Shown piece after piece: positions 54,876 through 64,000 of a DNA stretch of 64,000 nt (positions are counted from its first letter, which is position 1; each line of letters starts with the position of its first letter). Position numbers and translations under genes: made by a program. The notes under the pieces are model-generated. The model had not been told where the DNA came from. It worked only from the letters and a program-made list of their open reading frames with translations, and did no database searches. This DNA is from Phragmites australis (taxonomy: Eukaryota > Streptophyta > Magnoliopsida > Poales > Poaceae), in contig NC_084921.1 of NCBI RefSeq assembly GCF_958298935.1, forward strand, positions 55,229,001-55,293,000, written 5' to 3'.

Positions 54876-55305
54876 TAGGCCTGGCAACGGGGCGGGTCGG
54901 GGCCGGGTGCAGCCAGAACGCACCCGACCCGAAACCCGAATAAAAAAACCCAACCCGAACCCGAGTCACATGTCGGGTGCAAAAATGAACCCGACCCCGA
55001 ACCCCGCGGGGACCCGAAACCCGACGAGGACCCGAAACCCGACGAGGACGTGACGCGGGCCGGGCGTGCGCGGTGCGGGCCTGCAAGGCTGCAACGTAAA
55101 TGGGCTATCGGCTGCCTCCACGGACGTGACGCGGTGACGGGCCACATACTACTTCGGGCCCCCGTGGAAGCCCCGCAGGTGATAATTTATCCCCGAACCC
55201 GACCCGACCCGCGACCCCCGCGGGTCTAATTTCGCCCCCGCCCCCGCCCCCGCCGGGTCTAAAACCCACGGGGCCCCGACCCGGCCCGACCCGTTGCCAG
55301 GCCTA
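54876..55305. mobile_element. hAT-type MITE (430 bp) with C/G-rich strand-skewed interior
   Basis: It begins TAGGCCTGGCAACGGGGCGG and ends with the inverted counterpart (cccgttgccaggccta). TGCCACAC is perfectly duplicated at 54868-54875 and 55306-55313. Eight-base target duplications and short inverted termini are hAT-superfamily features. The interior is rich in acccgacccgaaacccg-type units. No transposase is present. Confidence 0.92.
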
Positions 55306-55313
55306 TGCCACAC

Positions 55314-57069
55314 CAACGGGTGGGCGCCTGGGAGGCGACTGCGCGTTGAGGCGAAGTGGATGTGCGCGGCAGGGGCGCGCAGAGAGATACTAGAATCCAA
55401 CGGGGAGAAGATACATGCATTCTATGTGCAGACCATAACCGCGCGTGGAAGCTGCCTGACTCTTCTTCTGGACAAAGCAGGGTTCGTATGGCCAAGAGGC
55501 CACACTTAGTCCTATCATCACCTCGATTTACAGGTTTTCTGTTTTTCAGATCTAGACTTTTCGTATTACTCAAATCGTTCTTCCAAACAATTGCTTAATG
55601 TTTGGTAGCTAGTTTAATTGAATAAGTCAAAAGCTTAAAAAACACGTTTTGGTTGGAGCTAATATTTGTTATTCTGCTATTTAGTTAAGTTAAAATGATG
55701 TAGTTTTTGAGAAGGTAAAAAATTATTTTTCTATATAGGTTTTTTTGCACATACTAGATAAAATTTAGGTCTTTACTGTGAAAGACGGAAGATGGAACTC
55801 TTATAAAAGATACATGTCGAACGTTGAAAACAATAGTGACAGAGATATATGCCAGATATGATTTGCATTTTAGTAATAGACTGTGATTGATATCTTTTGG
55901 CCAATGTCGATGTCACTTATGTTTTTTTTAATAATTTATCCAGAATATTAGATGTTATGTCAAACTTTATAACAATGAACGGCTATGTGTATAACTTTAT
56001 GCAGAGGTTAGAATAAGTTTTATTCCTTCTTTAAAAAACAATTGCTCAAAAAATATTTGTTGAAGTTATAGATCAATGCTGCAGTCAATCAGCAACGCAT
56101 CTCCAGCTAGCCTCCAGGCTGCAAGGGCTGGAGAAAAGCGAAAGCGGAACCCATTTTGGGGGAGAAATCGCACCAATGCTATGATTTGCGCAGCGACCAC
56201 AACCGAAGACACCTTTAACGGTGTGATTAGTTGTCCTCACAGGCGGATGTTGGCTCGGCGAATACGTATAATCTTAGAAAAATACGTGTTTGGTTGTCTG
56301 CATGCACTGTTACAGCTTGCTTAGCGGATGTAAATGTATACTCGCATACCGGCTCGAAACGAAGGATACAGACTCATGCATACACTCACGTAGGCAGATC
56401 TACTTATTCATATCACAAAATTATTTTTATATGATTAACCAATTACAATTTTAACTTTCGCATCCCTTCATATAATCTTACATTTGACCAATAAAAAAAT
56501 TCAACTAAACCTATCTAAACATATACCATCAACAAAACAGTCTTTTTTTCTAATAAATACAACCTCGTACGACCTAGTTCCTTCAGACTACATATATGAT
56601 CCATTCGGATTAAACCCATACGAAAAAAACAATCACACCTAACACCGAACTGCATTTAACCACACCAATTCTGGAGTCGCTTGCCAACAGTTACTTTGCT
56701 CAGCCAATGTCCACCCGTCGGCCCTGGGCTCGGCAATCTGCCGCGGCATGTCTCACCTGATTTGACGTGAGACCCAGGCCCAACTCATCGGATTTGACGT
56801 CTCGGATGCCTCGATCGCGGCGTGTAGTGGTGCACCGAGAGTCGTGACTCGTGAGCAGGGAACCGGACGGTGGAGATCACCGAGAGTCGTGACTGCGTCG
56901 CGTCGTCTCCTCCCCTCTACAATTAAGGGGAATCCCAGCTTGCTATTGCTATAGCCCTGTCATATTTTAAGTTCACTGGCTACTAGTAGAGCCAAGAGTC
57001 GAATATATTTTACTATTCATACTACTTAGCTAAAAGTGAACACTACAAGCTCGTGCTGCGTTTGATTCG
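55314..57069. other. region upstream of the AHL gene
   Basis: No supported gene. 55314-55600 has frames without domains. 55600-56640 is AT-rich. 56640-57060 is a GC-rising promoter-like stretch without a clear TATA box; two copies of accgagagtcgtgac (about 56836 and 56880) lie there. Confidence 0.5.
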
Positions 57070-57717
57070 ATGGCCGACGCCGGGGCGTACCGAGCTGAGC
57101 TGATGGAGCCAACGCTGGCGCCGCCGGTGACCGCGAGGAAGCCGCGGGGGCGGCCTCCGGGATCCAAGAACAAGCCCAAGCCGCCGGTTGTGGTGACGCG
57201 GGAGAGCGAGGCTGCGATGCGCCCGGTCGTGCTGGAGCTCGCCGCGGGCTGCGACGTGGTCACCGCGGTGGCAGCATTCGCGCGCCGCCGCCGCGTCGTC
57301 GTGTCCGTGCTCTGCGGCCGCGGCGCAGTCGCCGCCGTCACGCTGCGGGTGTCGACCTCGCCAGCGATCGCGTCCACGGCGACGCTGCACGGGCGGTTCG
57401 AGGTGCTGTCCCTGTCCGGGACCGTGGTGCCGTCCGCGGCCGCCGAGGGGGCCGTGCCGCCGCCGTTCTCGGTGTCGCTGGCCGGGGCGGGTGGCCAGGT
57501 GATCGGCGGGACGCTCGCCGGGGAGATGACGGCGGCGGACGGGATGGTTGTAGTGGCCGCCACGTTCGGGAGCGCCGAGGTGCACCGGCTGCCCGCGGAG
57601 GACGAGGAGGGCGACGGACGCGGTGGACGTGAGGAGGGGAGGCATCCGCGTCCACAGCAGCGGCAGCAAGTGCCGGCGACGTGGGACTGGGTGGCTTCGG
57701 CGGGGCCGCGGGGCTAG
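57070..57717 (+). CDS. AT-hook motif nuclear-localized (AHL) protein
   Basis: An intact single-exon frame of 215 codons. Residues 22-38 (ARKPRGRPPGSKNKPKP) form an AT-hook with the R-G-R-P core and the extended GSKNK tail of clade A AHL proteins. Residues 51-175 form the PPC/DUF296 domain: LELAAGCDVVTAVAAFARRR, VCVLCGRGAVAAVTL-like segment, GRFEVLSLSG, and IGGTLAGEMTAADGMVVVAATF. AHL proteins bind AT-rich DNA and act in nuclear complexes controlling growth (family knowledge). The N-terminus is short and lacks the usual His/Gln-rich tract, and the C-terminus is a charged, Gln/Arg-rich tail. ATG 57070 is the first in frame. Expression is not shown by the sequence. Confidence 0.92.
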   Translation: MADAGAYRAELMEPTLAPPVTARKPRGRPPGSKNKPKPPVVVTRESEAAMRPVVLELAAGCDVVTAVAAFARRRRVVVSVLCGRGAVAAVTLRVSTSPAIASTATLHGRFEVLSLSGTVVPSAAAEGAVPPPFSVSLAGAGGQVIGGTLAGEMTAADGMVVVAATFGSAEVHRLPAEDEEGDGRGGREEGRHPRPQQRQQVPATWDWVASAGPRG

Positions 57718-58397
57718 TCGGTGGTGGGAGCGGCGGACATTTGGGCCCAGCCGTCATTCATTCGCGGCCCGGTCCATCCTTCGGCCCATTTCTAGCGATG
57801 CATGCATGGCATCAATTGGCATGGGCGTTTTAACGTTCTTTACCCGGTGGAATCGTATAGATGCTTCTGTTTTATGTGGCTGCTGTACTTGGTTGTTAAT
57901 GTATTCTGATAACTCTCGGTTTCAACCAGCTGCACGAACAACGGCTATATATTGTCCACGCTTGCGCTTGCAGCATATACATTTTGTTCATCGGCTGGAC
58001 AGACAGGACGATTTATTCAATTGAACATACATACGTACTACTCTACTTGGACCGACCGATCGACACTTGTTTCAACGATCTGTTCGACAGCTCTCGTCTC
58101 CCCATGCTAGATGGTACAAGCTTCTTCGGGGGCGCTGGCTGAACGCGTTTCAGCAGCCGCAGATAGATGACCGCGGCATCGGCAAGCAATGCCAGCCAAA
58201 GGTAGCGAGCACGGACGGTAAAAGCAAAGGAACGGGGCACATCCACCAACACCAGGCATGCTTGCACCGTTGCAGTGCTGTGCAGCAGTGGGTGTCGCAG
58301 GCGGCCGTCTTGAGAAAAAGAGGGCAACATGCATGTACGGACGGGGCCAAGTCGAGAGAGAGAGAGATTGGGTCGACCACGAACATAACCATCTCAG
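57718..58397. other. AHL downstream region
   Basis: Includes the likely 3' UTR of the AHL gene (to about 58020, AT-rich end with several aatgt/aataa-like signals). After it come mixed-composition frames with no domain. Confidence 0.5.
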
Positions 58398-58400
58398 TTA

Positions 58401-58694
58401 AGTCCTGTTTGTTTTCTGTTTCTGCTTCTGTTACTGGCAGAAGTCAGAAGCCAGAAATTAGAATAAACGAGATTCTGAAGAAGTGGTTTCTGAGAAGCCA
58501 GAAGCCTGCTTCTAAGGAAAATGAACTAAAGCTGAGAAGCTCGCTGAGATGTGCTTTTCTGAGAAGCTATGTGCTGAAAAATTAAAAATTTATTGTAGAA
58601 GCCAATAGTCTATTTTTAAAAACAGCTTTTCAAAGAAGCTAAAAATACAGTTTTTTTAAAAAACTTAAAAACAAAAATTCAAACAAACAGACCT
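58401..58694. mobile_element. Tourist-like MITE (294 bp)
   Basis: Inverted termini agtcctgtttgttt and aaacaaacagacct, with TTA at both flanks (58398-58400 and 58695-58697). The 3-bp target and terminus fit PIF/Harbinger MITEs. A long internal stretch of near-inverted sequence (aagcagaagcc-type and agctttt-type) suggests folding. Confidence 0.65.
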
Positions 58695-58935
58695 TTAATT
58701 TCATACTTCATCTGGATCCATGACTAGCTAGGGCTTCCTGGCGTTTGGGATGCTAGAGTCGCCTGATAGCCCACCTGCCTGGCGTTTGGGCCGCTACAAG
58801 GCAGTCATGTTTTGTTGGCATCTGCATCAACTTTCGGCCTGTAGGCCCATAAACCCAGTTCTTCCTCTGGAAAGAATGAACTTGTGTAGACTCCCTCACT
58901 TGACTAGTTGTCACATTGCTAAAATCAAAGGTTAA

Positions 58936-59224
58936 GGGTTTGTTTGGTTGGGTGGGGGGGCTTTTTTTAAAAGCTGTTTTTAAAAGTTATGATCGTTTGT
59001 TAATTAGTTTTTGATATAAATGGAATGTATAATATATATAATATCTTTGGTAACATCATATCTCAAAAACTAAAACATTATTTCGGACTAGCTTCTAGTT
59101 TATAGTGATAATAACAACTTTTACTAGTTTTTGCTTCTCAGATATCATTTTTAGAAGCAGACTATTTAGTTCAGCTTTTTACTCTGAATAGCAAAAGACA
59201 ATAAAAATTGAACTAAACATGGCC
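58936..59224. mobile_element. Tourist-like MITE (289 bp)
   Basis: Starts gggtttgtttggttgg and ends gaactaaacatggcc, imperfect inverted termini of the common grass Tourist type. TAA is duplicated at 58933-58935 and 59225-59227. Confidence 0.65.
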
Positions 59225-59380
59225 TAAAGCAGGTGAAAAAAATAAAAACTTGTTGTCAACATAGTAGTGCTACTCAAATGACAGTTTTTTCAATTGGAAA
59301 CAAGAGGAACAAGCCCGCCCGGCTTCTTTCGTTGAAACCAAAGCTAAATTTCCAACAAAGGTCAAGAGACAGGGCTTGCT

Positions 59381-59667
59381 GGACACAGATCCTCTGCATT
59401 AATGATGATTAATGCAGAGGATTACTATTTGTACAGTAATATGAGTCTACTGCTATAGTTCTCTGCATTAATTAATTACTGTTTACTGCGGATTACTGTA
59501 CATACAGTGTTTGATTGTACTGTAGCACGAATCTGTACTGTAGTATTGGGTACTGTAGCGATTGATCTAATCCATCCGCCTCTAAATCAAGGGCTGTGGA
59601 GTGCTCCTAATGCACTCCACTGTAGCTCTCTGCAGTTACCAGTGATAACTGCAAAGGATCCGTTTTT
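59381..59667. mobile_element. Mutator-like MITE (287 bp) with 9-bp target duplication
   Basis: GGGCTTGCT is repeated exactly at 59372-59380 and 59668-59676. Imperfect inverted termini are ggacacagatcctctgcatt and gcaaaggatccgttttt. Near the left end a hairpin cctctgcattaat - gatg - attaatgcagagg (59391-59420) is perfect. The 9-bp duplication is diagnostic of Mutator-like elements. Confidence 0.82.
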
Positions 59668-59738
59668 GGGCTTGCTCATCAGAAACAAATTAAACACGTC
59701 GGATCAACCTAGCACTTGTACTATTACATCTGCCAAAC

Positions 59739-60911
59739 GGCAAAAATACAAAATTAGGTAACATATGCGATCGTATTTATCAAATAAGATAACATATCGT
59801 CGTATTTACAATTTTAACACTCGTATTCGGCACCTCGTTTATCGAAAATTAACTTTCGGTACACCGTACACCAAAAATACTATATTCGACATAGGTGTGC
59901 CGAAAATAGCACTATAGCACCGTATTCGGCACACGGTACACTGAAATACGCTACAATGCCATTTTCAGCACACTGTACCCCGAAAATACGGTACAATAGC
60001 ATTTTCAGCACACCATACCCCCAAAATGAACAGTACCGAGCATAAACAGTAACAACCGTGCGTTTGAATTTCGTTTTCCCTCTTTTTCAAAACGGTGGTC
60101 TTCTGTTACTCCCGAAATGTTGAAACTTTTTTTACGTATTCCATAATCCATGTGCAACCCATTTTAATTATATTCAAAGAATAATCCATTATATATTTAA
60201 AACTAAAATTCTCAAAAAAAATACTACTTTTAAAACTTGTAATAATTATTAATGTCTTAAATAAATTCCAAAAAATCTAGAAAAAATCACTAATATTCTT
60301 TATATGAAGCATTACAAAGGAACTCACTTTTTCATCATATAAACTAGGGCTGAAAATAATTTTATAAATTATTCCATCACATAAGAAGAATATTAGTGAA
60401 TTTTTCTAGATTTTTAGAATTCATCTGAGACACTAAAAATTATTACAAGTTATAAAAGTAGTTTTTTTGAGATTTTTAGTTGTAAATATACAAAACATTT
60501 TTCAGTGAATCTAATTAAAATAAATTATGGAATACGTAAAAAAAGTTTTAATATTTTTTGAGCAATAGAAGACCACTGTTTTGAAAAAGAGGAAAAAACG
60601 AAATTCAAACGCACTGCTGTTACAGTTCATGTGTGATACTGTTCATGACCGGTACTGTTCATTTTTGGTGTATGGTGCGTCGAAAATAGCACTGTAGCCC
60701 ATTTTTTACACATCGTGTGCCGAATACAGTGCTATAGTGCTATTTTTGGTACACCGTGTGCCGAATATGATATTTTCGGTGTACGATGTATCGAAAGTCC
60801 ATTTTCGATAAATAAGATACCGAATACGAATACTAAAATTATAAATACGATAATATATTATTTATTTTGATAAATACGGTCACATATATTATCTAATTTT
60901 GTATTTTGCCC
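59739..60911. mobile_element. 1173-bp Mutator-like foldback element
   Basis: The left arm (59739-60300) and right arm (60386-60911) are imperfect inverted copies over more than 500 bp, leaving a spacer of about 85 bp. The ends are ggcaaaaatacaaaattag and ctaattttgtattttgccc. CTGCCAAAC flanks the element exactly on both sides (59730-59738 and 60912-60920), a 9-bp target duplication. The arms contain repeated tattcggcacac/tgccgaaaata-type units. No transposase or other gene is present. Confidence 0.95.
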
Positions 60912-60920
60912 CTGCCAAAC

Positions 60921-61665
60921 TTGAATTCTATGGCAGCTACGCTAGGCCTCTTTCAAGTTTTAAAAATACGGGCCCTGTAATGCGTCGAAAGGAGCACCCA
61001 ATAGCGTGTTCGATGTTTCTCGTCAGCCACAGCCCACATGCATGGTAGTAACAGCAATCGCCAAGAACAGCTAAAATTCTGATTCACGCGTGTCACTGAG
61101 CGATCAACTCGCGCGGCTTACTAACAGTCTAAGTCGTGGCTAAAAAAAATCCTCGATAATTTTTTCAAAACTTTGCTCGGCAACTTTTTCTTATAACTTA
61201 ATCTCAAAACTTTTAAGTCAGAAAGGTTTTTAAAAAAAAACTTTAAAAAAAGTGGTAGGGAGAAAAACTTTTAAAAAATAAGTTTTTGACTTCTAGAGAG
61301 GTCCGCAAACTGCTACATATATGCCAACTGCATGTTCCACGCTGTAAGATTGTCAGTAGGTGTAGGAGATTAATTAAGACATCTAAACTAATTAGTTATA
61401 AAAAATTTACATATAAATCTATATTAATTTATATTTAAATGTATTTTAAATTTATTTAGTGTGTCTATTCTACCATTTAAATTAACATCGTAATTCTATG
61501 ACCTTAAGAGCGAACGTGATTGTTTCTTTTCCCCCTCAAATATTAAGATAATAGATAGATATCTCATGATTGCCACAAGCAGCGAAGAAGGCAATCTGAG
61601 AGGAAACTAATCGCAACATTTTATCGTACAGCTTGCAACTATTGTATTGTTCAGCTGATCTCCAG
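60921..61665. other. non-genic AT-rich region
   Basis: No gene supported. 61137-61300 has a few A-run/T-run and actttt-type motifs. Nothing else was recognised. Confidence 0.5.
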
Positions 61666-62757
61666 TAGATACTTTAAAAATTCATCCCTTATAATATTAT
61701 TACAGTATCATCTATTTTTTCTTCTCTAATAGCTAATTTATTTTATATCTTTCATTACTCTCCTCTTTCTTTCGAATCTACAGTCATCCTCTGTAAACAG
61801 TGTTGAGAAGAGGGGTATCTCATATCATCCGTAACACGGTAGATCATTTCGTATGAAGCTGTTTTGCTGGCCTCAGCAAAATCGCTACTGGTTGGTGGCA
61901 CAGTGCTTTAGATGAACTAGGCCAACTCCAAATGGAATCGGCAATTCAGCAAATTTCTGAGCTACAGTACTTTGTGGTCTACTGTAGCACCAGCAACCAT
62001 CTCCAACAGAGTCGGTATCAAGTGCTACAGGAACAAGGTCGCGGCAAAAGAAGGAGAGATGGATGGCTTTTTTGCGAACGAATCGTTGTTGCCGCCACAC
62101 TGTACGCTGATGCATCCGTCGCCGTCCACGTCGAAGGTAGCGCGCAGCTTGGCCTGGAGCTTGCCGTCCTCGTGGCCGCAGGCGTGGAAGGTTGCACGGG
62201 ACCCCATCTTCCCGTGGCTCTCCGCCGGCCACCGAGCCTATCTTCCTGTGGCTCTCCCCACCGCGCCTTCCCGCGTCACTGCCAGAATTGGATGGCACTG
62301 CTGGCCGGCGGAGAGGTTAGGGAACGGCGGTACGTCAGTGTTGGGGCAGAGAGAACTCGCCGGTGTTGGAGAAGACGGACGTGCGAGCTCAAATCCCTCC
62401 GTGGAACCCGCGGTGTTGGGGCAAAGAGCGTTGCTAGACCTCCTCTCGGATCCCTAGGGCTCGGCGGTGGTGGATCCATGCTTGGCTTAGCGGATTGGCT
62501 CGGTGGGGGCCCTGCACAGTGAGGCACGTCCGGCGGCGCCATGTAGCTCAGTGTGCTGCTTTCCTTCTCTCTGTGTGTGGATGGAGTAGTTGATGAGGGA
62601 GGGGTGTGGCCGGTAACCCAAAAAAAATAGGAGAGAAGATAGAGTTAATGTATAGAGTATCTGTTGAAGATGGTTGGAAAAAATAGTGTTATAATAGTGA
62701 TAGTGGATACTGTAATAGTATTATAGAGTATGAAATTTTAAGTGAAACAAGTTAGCT
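61666..62757. mobile_element. inverted-repeat-bounded element with a GC-rich core (possible Pack-type MITE)
   Basis: The ends tactttaaaaattcatccc (left) and the inverse of aaattttaagtga (right) continue as aligned inverted sequence of about 43 bp that includes attacagtatc on both sides. Wording resembles PIF/Harbinger-type grass elements. The core 61930-62560 is GC-rich with long frames on both strands, for example 62025-62207 minus. That frame reads like protein (KLQAKLRATFDVDGDGCISV) but I do not recognise it. No target duplication was found. Confidence 0.45.
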
Positions 62758-62916
62758 TTATTTCGCTGTTTGGTCGGCATTATTCTACGGCCACCGATGA
62801 TGACCAGTCTAAGCGCGTGGACTATTCCCTTTGAAGACTAAGCCAGGCTTATCTGCACGCGTGAACTAGAGAATAGTCCCTTTCCGCAAGGAAGCTACTA
62901 GGCTAGCTGCCTAGTC

Positions 62917-62924
62917 TATAAAAA
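62917..62924 (+). promoter_or_regulatory. TATA box of the basic protein gene
   Basis: TATAAAAA 42 bp upstream of the ATG at 62959. A start site about 30 bp downstream would leave a leader of only about 10 nt, short for a plant gene. Confidence 0.6.
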
Positions 62925-62958
62925 AGGGACATGGACTTGCTAGATACCTAAGGTCGAA

Positions 62959-63823
62959 ATGGCGCACCGCTCCCACCGCCGCTACGACGACCACAGGGCC
63001 AAAGCCGACGAGCCGTCCAAGGTCGCCGCCGGCAACTACACCAAGCACCACAAGCACTACACCAAACAACACGTCCAGACCAGCACGGCCGCCGTTGCTG
63101 GAACGACCACTACGGTACGTACTATATCCAGCTAAATTAACTACCTTCTGTTGCTCGATCGATCGCTAGTTTATAATCAATTTCTATTTCGGATCCGCGT
63201 CCCGTTTTGATCGTATTCGTAAAAGTGTTCATCTGTTTGCTGAGTTGGGCTGGAGCATAAAATAATGGAGTCCAATTTACATTGACATATACAGGCACAT
63301 ACATATGCTCGGGCCCAATCGACTTTTCAGGGGCTCCAATCGATCTTCCTGGGGGCCCAATGGAGGCTTCAGTACTATTCTCACTCATACTCCAGAAAGG
63401 CGAATACCAAGGAAGATGTCGCAGTCGCCGCCGGCGAATGGCGGCGCAGGGAGGTGAAGCAACTCGAGTACGTACGAAGCGGGCAGGTCGGCGACATCAA
63501 CATCCGAGCAGTCCAAGTGCACGAGGTCAAGCAAAGGATCGTCGCCTACGAATGGCGCAAGGAGGAGAAGCACCACAAGCACACAACGAAGGAGCTCGGT
63601 GCCGCCACGGTACGATCCGGTTGAACGACGGCTCCATTACTCCGCTGCCGATCCTTCACTCTAATTTGTGTCGGATCTTGCTCAGAGTCAATTGATGGTT
63701 CTTTGTTATCACTTTATTTTCTGTCGCTCCCTGACTAATTACTTGCCATTTCTGGGGGTACAGCACAACAAGTGCAAGGCGAAGAAGGCCCCGGAGCACG
63801 CGCGCTCGCACAGGACCAAGTAA
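62959..63823 (+). CDS. small basic Lys/His-rich protein, three exons (unknown function)
   Basis: Proposed exons are 62959-63114, 63400-63609 and 63764-63823, joined in phase 0 at GT-AG introns (gtacgt donor and an acceptor just before GCG; gtacga donor and gtacag acceptor). They give 141 residues ending in TAA. The product is strongly basic, rich in His, Lys and Arg: MAHRSHRRYDDH at the start, NYTKHHKHYTKQH, EWRRREVKQLEYV, YEWRKEEKHHKHTTKEL and a Lys/Arg-rich tail. Two EWR-K/R segments suggest an internal repeat. There is no signal peptide, membrane segment or domain I recognise. A role in stress or nucleic-acid binding would be a guess. The first intron is 285 bp and the second 154 bp. Confidence 0.65.
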
Positions 63824-64000
63824 GGGGTCACCGCCGCCGTCGGCATATTAGCATAATCCTTGTGCGCTTAGTATGTGTCTGTTTGTTTTTCGTTCAGAGC
63901 ATGACTGGGTCTGTCAGTTGTGCGCGTCTGTAGCTCGAGGTGTGCACGTTCACGCCGGAGCAGATCCTTAGCTAGGCATGCCTTGAGCCCTTGACGTGCG
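63824..64000 (+). other. 3' flank of the basic protein gene
   Basis: Likely 3' UTR at the start (agcataatcc, then tgtgtctgtttgtttttcg-like wording). The window ends before any further feature is recognisable. Confidence 0.4.

Noticed and set aside
55300..55600. Frames downstream of the hAT MITE as a small gene
   Set aside because: Short, overlapping on both strands and with no domain. They appear to be flanking DNA.

Overview
This is a repeat-dense stretch of a plant nuclear genome, almost certainly a grass (Poaceae). The evidence is a bHLH gene closely resembling the grass iron regulator IRO2, GC-rich short genes of grass type, nested Gypsy and Copia LTR retrotransposons, a CACTA-like element and several MITE families. 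I cannot name the species. All coordinates come from reading the sequence; no database search was run.

Layout. Positions 1-34,304 are a nest of retrotransposons. An LTR end (1-267) lies against a degraded Gypsy fragment (268-810), then a decayed Sirevirus-like Copia element (811-about 7549). Next is a chromovirus-type Gypsy element, here called A. Its 5' LTR is 7745-10156, its Met-tRNA primer site is at 10159, gag-pol starts at 14140, and a truncated 3' LTR lies at 32970-34304. A is split twice. A 3.8-kb solo LTR (C, 10244-14031, duplicated target TTTGC) sits in its leader. A 14.0-kb Tat-lineage Gypsy element (B, 18822-32856, minus strand, target AGCGC/AACGC) sits in the last codons of its chromodomain. 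B carries gag, protease, RT, two RNase H domains and integrase on the minus strand. On the plus strand it carries an extra gene with its own TATA box, a 78-bp intron, a putative gypsy-type transposon domain and a long coiled coil. Every retroelement gene here carries stops or frameshifts.

From about 34.3 to 44.3 kb there are LTR fragments around one host gene, an IRO2-like subgroup Ib bHLH on the minus strand (40010-40755). It is flanked by two oppositely oriented copies of one LTR-like repeat, and a 97-bp tandem duplication overlaps its predicted 5' UTR. From 45.0 to 52.8 kb there is a CACTA-like non-autonomous element and a second solo LTR (D, 51319-52809, target GGGAC) with a four-copy 72-73 bp G-box-bearing repeat.

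From 53.9 kb onward there is a broken gamma-tubulin complex component 3 copy, a 430-bp hAT-type MITE (8-bp target duplication) and an intronless AT-hook/PPC (AHL) gene at 57070-57717. A MITE cluster follows at 58.4-60.9 kb, including a 1.17-kb near-palindromic Mutator-like foldback with a 9-bp target duplication. Then come an inverted-repeat-bounded GC-rich element and a three-exon gene for a small basic Lys/His-rich protein (62959-63823). The host genes show no functional link; the window reads as scattered genes in a retrotransposon-rich background.
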